Assembly: GCF_039905635.1 (NCBI RefSeq)
Contig: NZ_CP157000.1
Coordinates: 4,278,001 to 4,342,000, forward strand
Origin: Microbacterium sp. ProA8
Lineage (GTDB): Bacteria; Actinomycetota; Actinomycetes; Actinomycetales; Microbacteriaceae
DNA length: 64,000 nucleotides
Direction of reading: 5' to 3'
The notes below the pieces were generated by a model. It made no database searches. It saw only the letters and a program-made list of their open reading frames with translations, and was not told the origin of the DNA. Positions 61,830 to 64,000 of the stretch are shown piece by piece. The position numbers were made by a program, and so were the translations under genes. The first letter of the stretch is position 1. Every line of letters begins with the position of its first letter.

Positions 61830-62318
61830 ATGCACGCTTACACCCAGAAGGACATTCGCGCCTCCTTCATCAACGCCTCTCTGCGCGAACGCAACGCCCT
61901 CGTCGTCCCCGACCTTGCCGAGGTCGACTGGCAGGAACTCGACTACTTCGGCTGGCGCGACCCGAAGCAGCCGCTCGCCGGCTTCATCGTCGTGCCGGTC
62001 GACGACGAGCCGGTCGGCATCCTGCTGCGCCAGACCGAGCAGCGCACCCGCACCCGTCCGCAGTGCTCGTGGTGCGAGGACGTCACGCTCCCGAACGACG
62101 TGGTGCTGTTCGGGGCGAAGCGCGCGGGCAAGGCCGGCCGCAACGGCGACACCGTCGGCACCCTGCTGTGCGAGAGCTTCGAGTGCTCGGTCAACGCGCG
62201 CCGGCCGATGCCGCCCGCGTACCTCGGGTTCGACGTGATGGCCGCACGCCAGCGGCGCATCGAGGCGCTCCGCGCGCACGCCGAGGGCTTCGCCCGCGAC
62301 ATCCGCGACAGCCTCTGA
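61830..62318 (+). CDS. FusB-like EF-G-binding protein with treble-clef zinc finger (FBP domain)
   Basis: This is a 162-residue protein. An N-terminal helical domain (1-60) is followed by a zinc-finger domain whose Cys pairs are PQCSWCED (about 76-79) and LLCESFECS (about 110-116). This four-cysteine treble clef is the C-terminal domain of the FusB/FBP family, which frees elongation factor G stalled by fusidic acid. Chromosomal actinobacterial members are of unproven function. AAGGAA before ATG 61830 fixes the start over a GTG 15 bases upstream. Confidence 0.85.
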   Translation: MHAYTQKDIRASFINASLRERNALVVPDLAEVDWQELDYFGWRDPKQPLAGFIVVPVDDEPVGILLRQTEQRTRTRPQCSWCEDVTLPNDVVLFGAKRAGKAGRNGDTVGTLLCESFECSVNARRPMPPAYLGFDVMAARQRRIEALRAHAEGFARDIRDSL

Positions 62319-62335
62319 CCGGACGGGGCCGCACG

Positions 62336-62743
62336 TCACCCTGCGGCGACGTGCGGCCCCATTCCGAAGTGGTCGAGCTCGGCATCCGTCAGCATGCGCG
62401 AGCGGATGATGAAGCGGCTGCCGGTCGGCGCCTCGACGCTGAATCCCGCGCCGCGGCCGGGCACGACGTCGATGGTGAGGTGCGTGTACTTCCAGTACTC
62501 GAACTGGGCCTCCGAGATGAAGACCTCGATCGGCTCCGCCAGGCCGACATCCAGCTCGCCGAGCCGCACGTCCGACGGCCCGGTCTGGAACATGCCGACA
62601 GGGAAGCACATCGGCGCGCTGCCGTCGCAGCACCCGCCCGACTGGTGGAACATCAGCGGGCCGTGCTCGGCGGTGAGCCGTCGCAGGAGGGATGCCGCGG
62701 CATCCGTCACCGCCACGCGCGAGTGGGTGCGGGCCTGGGCCAT
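62336..62743 (-). CDS. DUF779-domain protein
   Basis: This 135-residue protein has the cysteine-rich segment HQSGGCCDGSAPMCFP near residues 33-48 and FEYWKYTHLTIDVVPGRGAG. Both are typical of DUF779, a family almost always encoded beside aldehyde dehydrogenases of the ExaC/AldB type, as here. It may be a metal-binding accessory or regulatory factor for that enzyme. The perfect 16-bp palindrome built on GGATGCC at 62690-62705 lies inside its coding region. Confidence 0.9.
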   Translation of the reverse strand: MAQARTHSRVAVTDAAASLLRRLTAEHGPLMFHQSGGCCDGSAPMCFPVGMFQTGPSDVRLGELDVGLAEPIEVFISEAQFEYWKYTHLTIDVVPGRGAGFSVEAPTGSRFIIRSRMLTDAELDHFGMGPHVAAG

Positions 62744-62848
62744 TGCGTTCGCCTCGCCTCTCTATATATGCGTGTCCCGATTTCGGCCGCTCCGAAGGGT
62801 GCTGCCGACCGATTTCGGGACATCAGGAGCGGGAAGTGGGACATGGGT

Positions 62849-62888
62849 GACCCGGGCGGAGCGGCCGGCGACTCGCTCCACCCGGGTC
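62849..62888 (-). terminator. Intercistronic hairpin between the aldehyde dehydrogenase and DUF779 genes
   Basis: GACCCGGG-C-GGAGCG pairs with CGCTCC-A-CCCGGGTC (14 pairs, one mismatch, ten-base loop). It lies further into the 199-base gap than the hairpin directly after the dehydrogenase. An imperfect inverted repeat of TGTCCCGATTTCGG / CCGATTTCGGGACA (about 62772-62821) follows in the same gap. Confidence 0.6.
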
Positions 62889-62894
62889 GGGGAC

Positions 62895-62929
62895 GCCGTC
62901 GCGCCGGCCCCCCCCCGGGACGCGACGGC
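62895..62929 (-). terminator. Terminator hairpin after the aldehyde dehydrogenase gene
   Basis: GCCGTCGCG and CGCGACGGC form a nine-bp perfect stem 13 bases past the stop. The loop contains a run of nine C residues. Partial termination here would set the DUF779-to-dehydrogenase ratio. Confidence 0.7.
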
Positions 62930-62942
62930 TGGGGAGGCCGGC

Positions 62943-64000
62943 CTAGAAGAAGCCCATGGCGCCGTCGGCGTACGACACGAGCAGGTTCTTCGTCTGCTGG
63001 TAGTGGTCGAGCATCTTGAGGTGGTTCTCGCGGCCGATGCCGGACTGCTTGTAGCCGCCGAACGCCGCGTGCGCGGGGTACTGGTGGTAGGTGTTCGTCC
63101 AGACGCGACCGGCCTCGATGGCACGCCCGGCGCGGTACGCGGTGTCGCCCGAGCGGCTCCAGACACCGGCGCCGAGGCCGTACAGCGTGTCGTTGGCGAT
63201 CGAGATGGCGTCGTCGAAGTCGTCGAACGAGGTCACCGAGACGACGGGACCGAAGATCTCCTCCTGGAAGATGCGCATGTCGTTCGAGCCCTCGAACACC
63301 GTCGGCGCGACGTAGTAGCCGCCCGACAGGTCGCCGCCGAGGTCGACGCGCTCACCGCCGGCGAGCAGCTTGGCGCCGCCGGCCTTGCCGATCTCGATGT
63401 ACGACAGGATCTTCTCGAGCTGGTCGTTCGAGGCCTGCGCGCCGATCATGGTCGCCGGGTCGAGCGGGTTGCCCTGCACGATCTTGGCGACGCGGTCGAG
63501 CCCGTCGCCGAGGAACCGGTCGTAGATCGAGCGCTGGATGAGCGCGCGCGACGGGCAGGTGCACACCTCGCCCTGGTTGAGCGCGAAAAGCGTGAAGCCT
63601 TCGAGGGCCTTGTCGTAGTACGCGTCGCCGGGGTCGCGGGCGACGTCCTCGAAGAACACGTTCGCGCTCTTGCCCCCGAGCTCGAGGGTCACTGGGATGA
63701 GGTTCTGCGACGCGTACTGCATGATGAGCCGGCCCGTGGTCGTCTCGCCGGTGAACGCCACCTTGCGGATGCGCTTGTGCTGCGCCAGCGGCGCGCCCGC
63801 CTCGATGCCGAACCCGTTGACGATGTTCACGACACCGGCCGGCAGCAGGTCGCCGATGAGCTCGAAGAGGAACAGGATCGAGGCCGGCGTCTGCTCGGCC
63901 GGCTTCAGCACGACGCAGTTGCCGGCGGCGAGCGCCGGGGCGAGCTTCCACGTGGCCATGAGGATCGGGAAGTTCCACGGGATGATCTGCCCGACCACCC
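62943..64000 (-). CDS. NAD-dependent aldehyde dehydrogenase, N-terminus outside window
   Basis: The visible 352 residues begin just before [20 protein letters not shown] and contain the catalytic Glu in [11 protein letters not shown] and Cys in [13 protein letters not shown]. The NAD-binding [12 protein letters not shown] and C-terminal [20 protein letters not shown] are also present. This is the ExaC/AldB (acetaldehyde/betaine-aldehyde-type) branch. The frame is open at the window edge, so roughly the first 140-150 residues are missing. The DUF779 gene follows downstream as expected for this family. Confidence 0.95.
   Translation of the reverse strand, partial: VVGQIIPWNFPILMATWKLAPALAAGNCVVLKPAEQTPASILFLFELIGDLLPAGVVNIVNGFGIEAGAPLAQHKRIRKVAFTGETTTGRLIMQYASQNLIPVTLELGGKSANVFFEDVARDPGDAYYDKALEGFTLFALNQGEVCTCPSRALIQRSIYDRFLGDGLDRVAKIVQGNPLDPATMIGAQASNDQLEKILSYIEIGKAGGAKLLAGGERVDLGGDLSGGYYVAPTVFEGSNDMRIFQEEIFGPVVSVTSFDDFDDAISIANDTLYGLGAGVWSRSGDTAYRAGRAIEAGRVWTNTYHQYPAHAAFGGYKQSGIGRENHLKMLDHYQQTKNLLVSYADGAMGFF

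Overview
The window is a 64-kb stretch of a very GC-rich actinobacterial chromosome, most like Microbacterium or a close relative in the Microbacteriaceae. That placement is an inference from the dense coding, the GTG starts and GTGA/ATGA stop-start overlaps, the rpsF-ssb-rpsR-rplI-dnaB block, and the abundant heptamer GGATGCC with its complement. No rRNA, tRNA, CRISPR array, insertion sequence or prophage was recognised. Most genes are ordinary chromosomal ones in short operons or divergent regulator-target pairs.

Layout, left part. At 1-1.9 kb is the end of a zinc ABC uptake operon (ATPase and lipoprotein binding subunit) behind a perfect Zur-type palindrome. A YjdF-like membrane protein and a GT4 glycosyltransferase follow. 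From 9.4 down to 4.2 kb runs a minus-strand operon: a HisC-type aminotransferase, then E1-alpha, E1-beta and E2 of a branched-chain 2-oxoacid dehydrogenase. Four 123-bp-spaced palindromic repeats interrupt this operon between E1-beta and E2. Next come a Phd-Doc-type toxin-antitoxin pair with its operator, a WXG100-like/hydrolase pair, a large secreted nuclease, a low-molecular-weight tyrosine phosphatase and purB. The 18-30 kb region holds membrane proteins, a PLP decarboxylase, small stress proteins (a DUF1801 protein, CsbD, a DJ-1/PfpI protein), divergent LysR pairs, a standalone TOPRIM protein and a secreted phytase-like/GDPD fusion.

Middle part (30-52 kb). This is an accessory-flavoured region rich in one-component regulators, each next to its probable target. 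The pairs are ArsR with a His-rich CDF metal exporter, LysR with an EamA exporter, MarR with an SDR, MarR with an amidohydrolase, and TetR with a hydrolase-fold protein that lacks its nucleophile. Most have a clear inverted repeat in the shared promoter. Other genes here are MATE and MFS exporters, a degenerate arginase-family protein, a 2H-phosphoesterase/deoxyribosyltransferase-like fusion, a LysM-domain protein, a GNAT enzyme and a DUF1254/DUF1214 protein.

Right part (52-64 kb). dnaB is preceded by a promoter region carrying a perfect DnaA box and several TGTGGA-type near matches. Beyond it lie two exported proteins. The second has eight cysteine-free chaplin-like repeats, a Pro-Thr-Asp stalk and a C-terminal LATTG sorting signal, and is the most interesting surface system in the window. 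An Eis-like acetyltransferase, the rplI-rpsR-ssb-rpsF operon, an acyl-CoA dehydrogenase, a FusB-like zinc-finger protein, and a DUF779/aldehyde dehydrogenase pair (the latter cut by the window edge) complete the window. A dispersed palindromic repeat occurs near 5.6, 17.9, 28.1 and 30.6 kb, and GGATGCC/GGCATCC hairpins act as probable terminators throughout.
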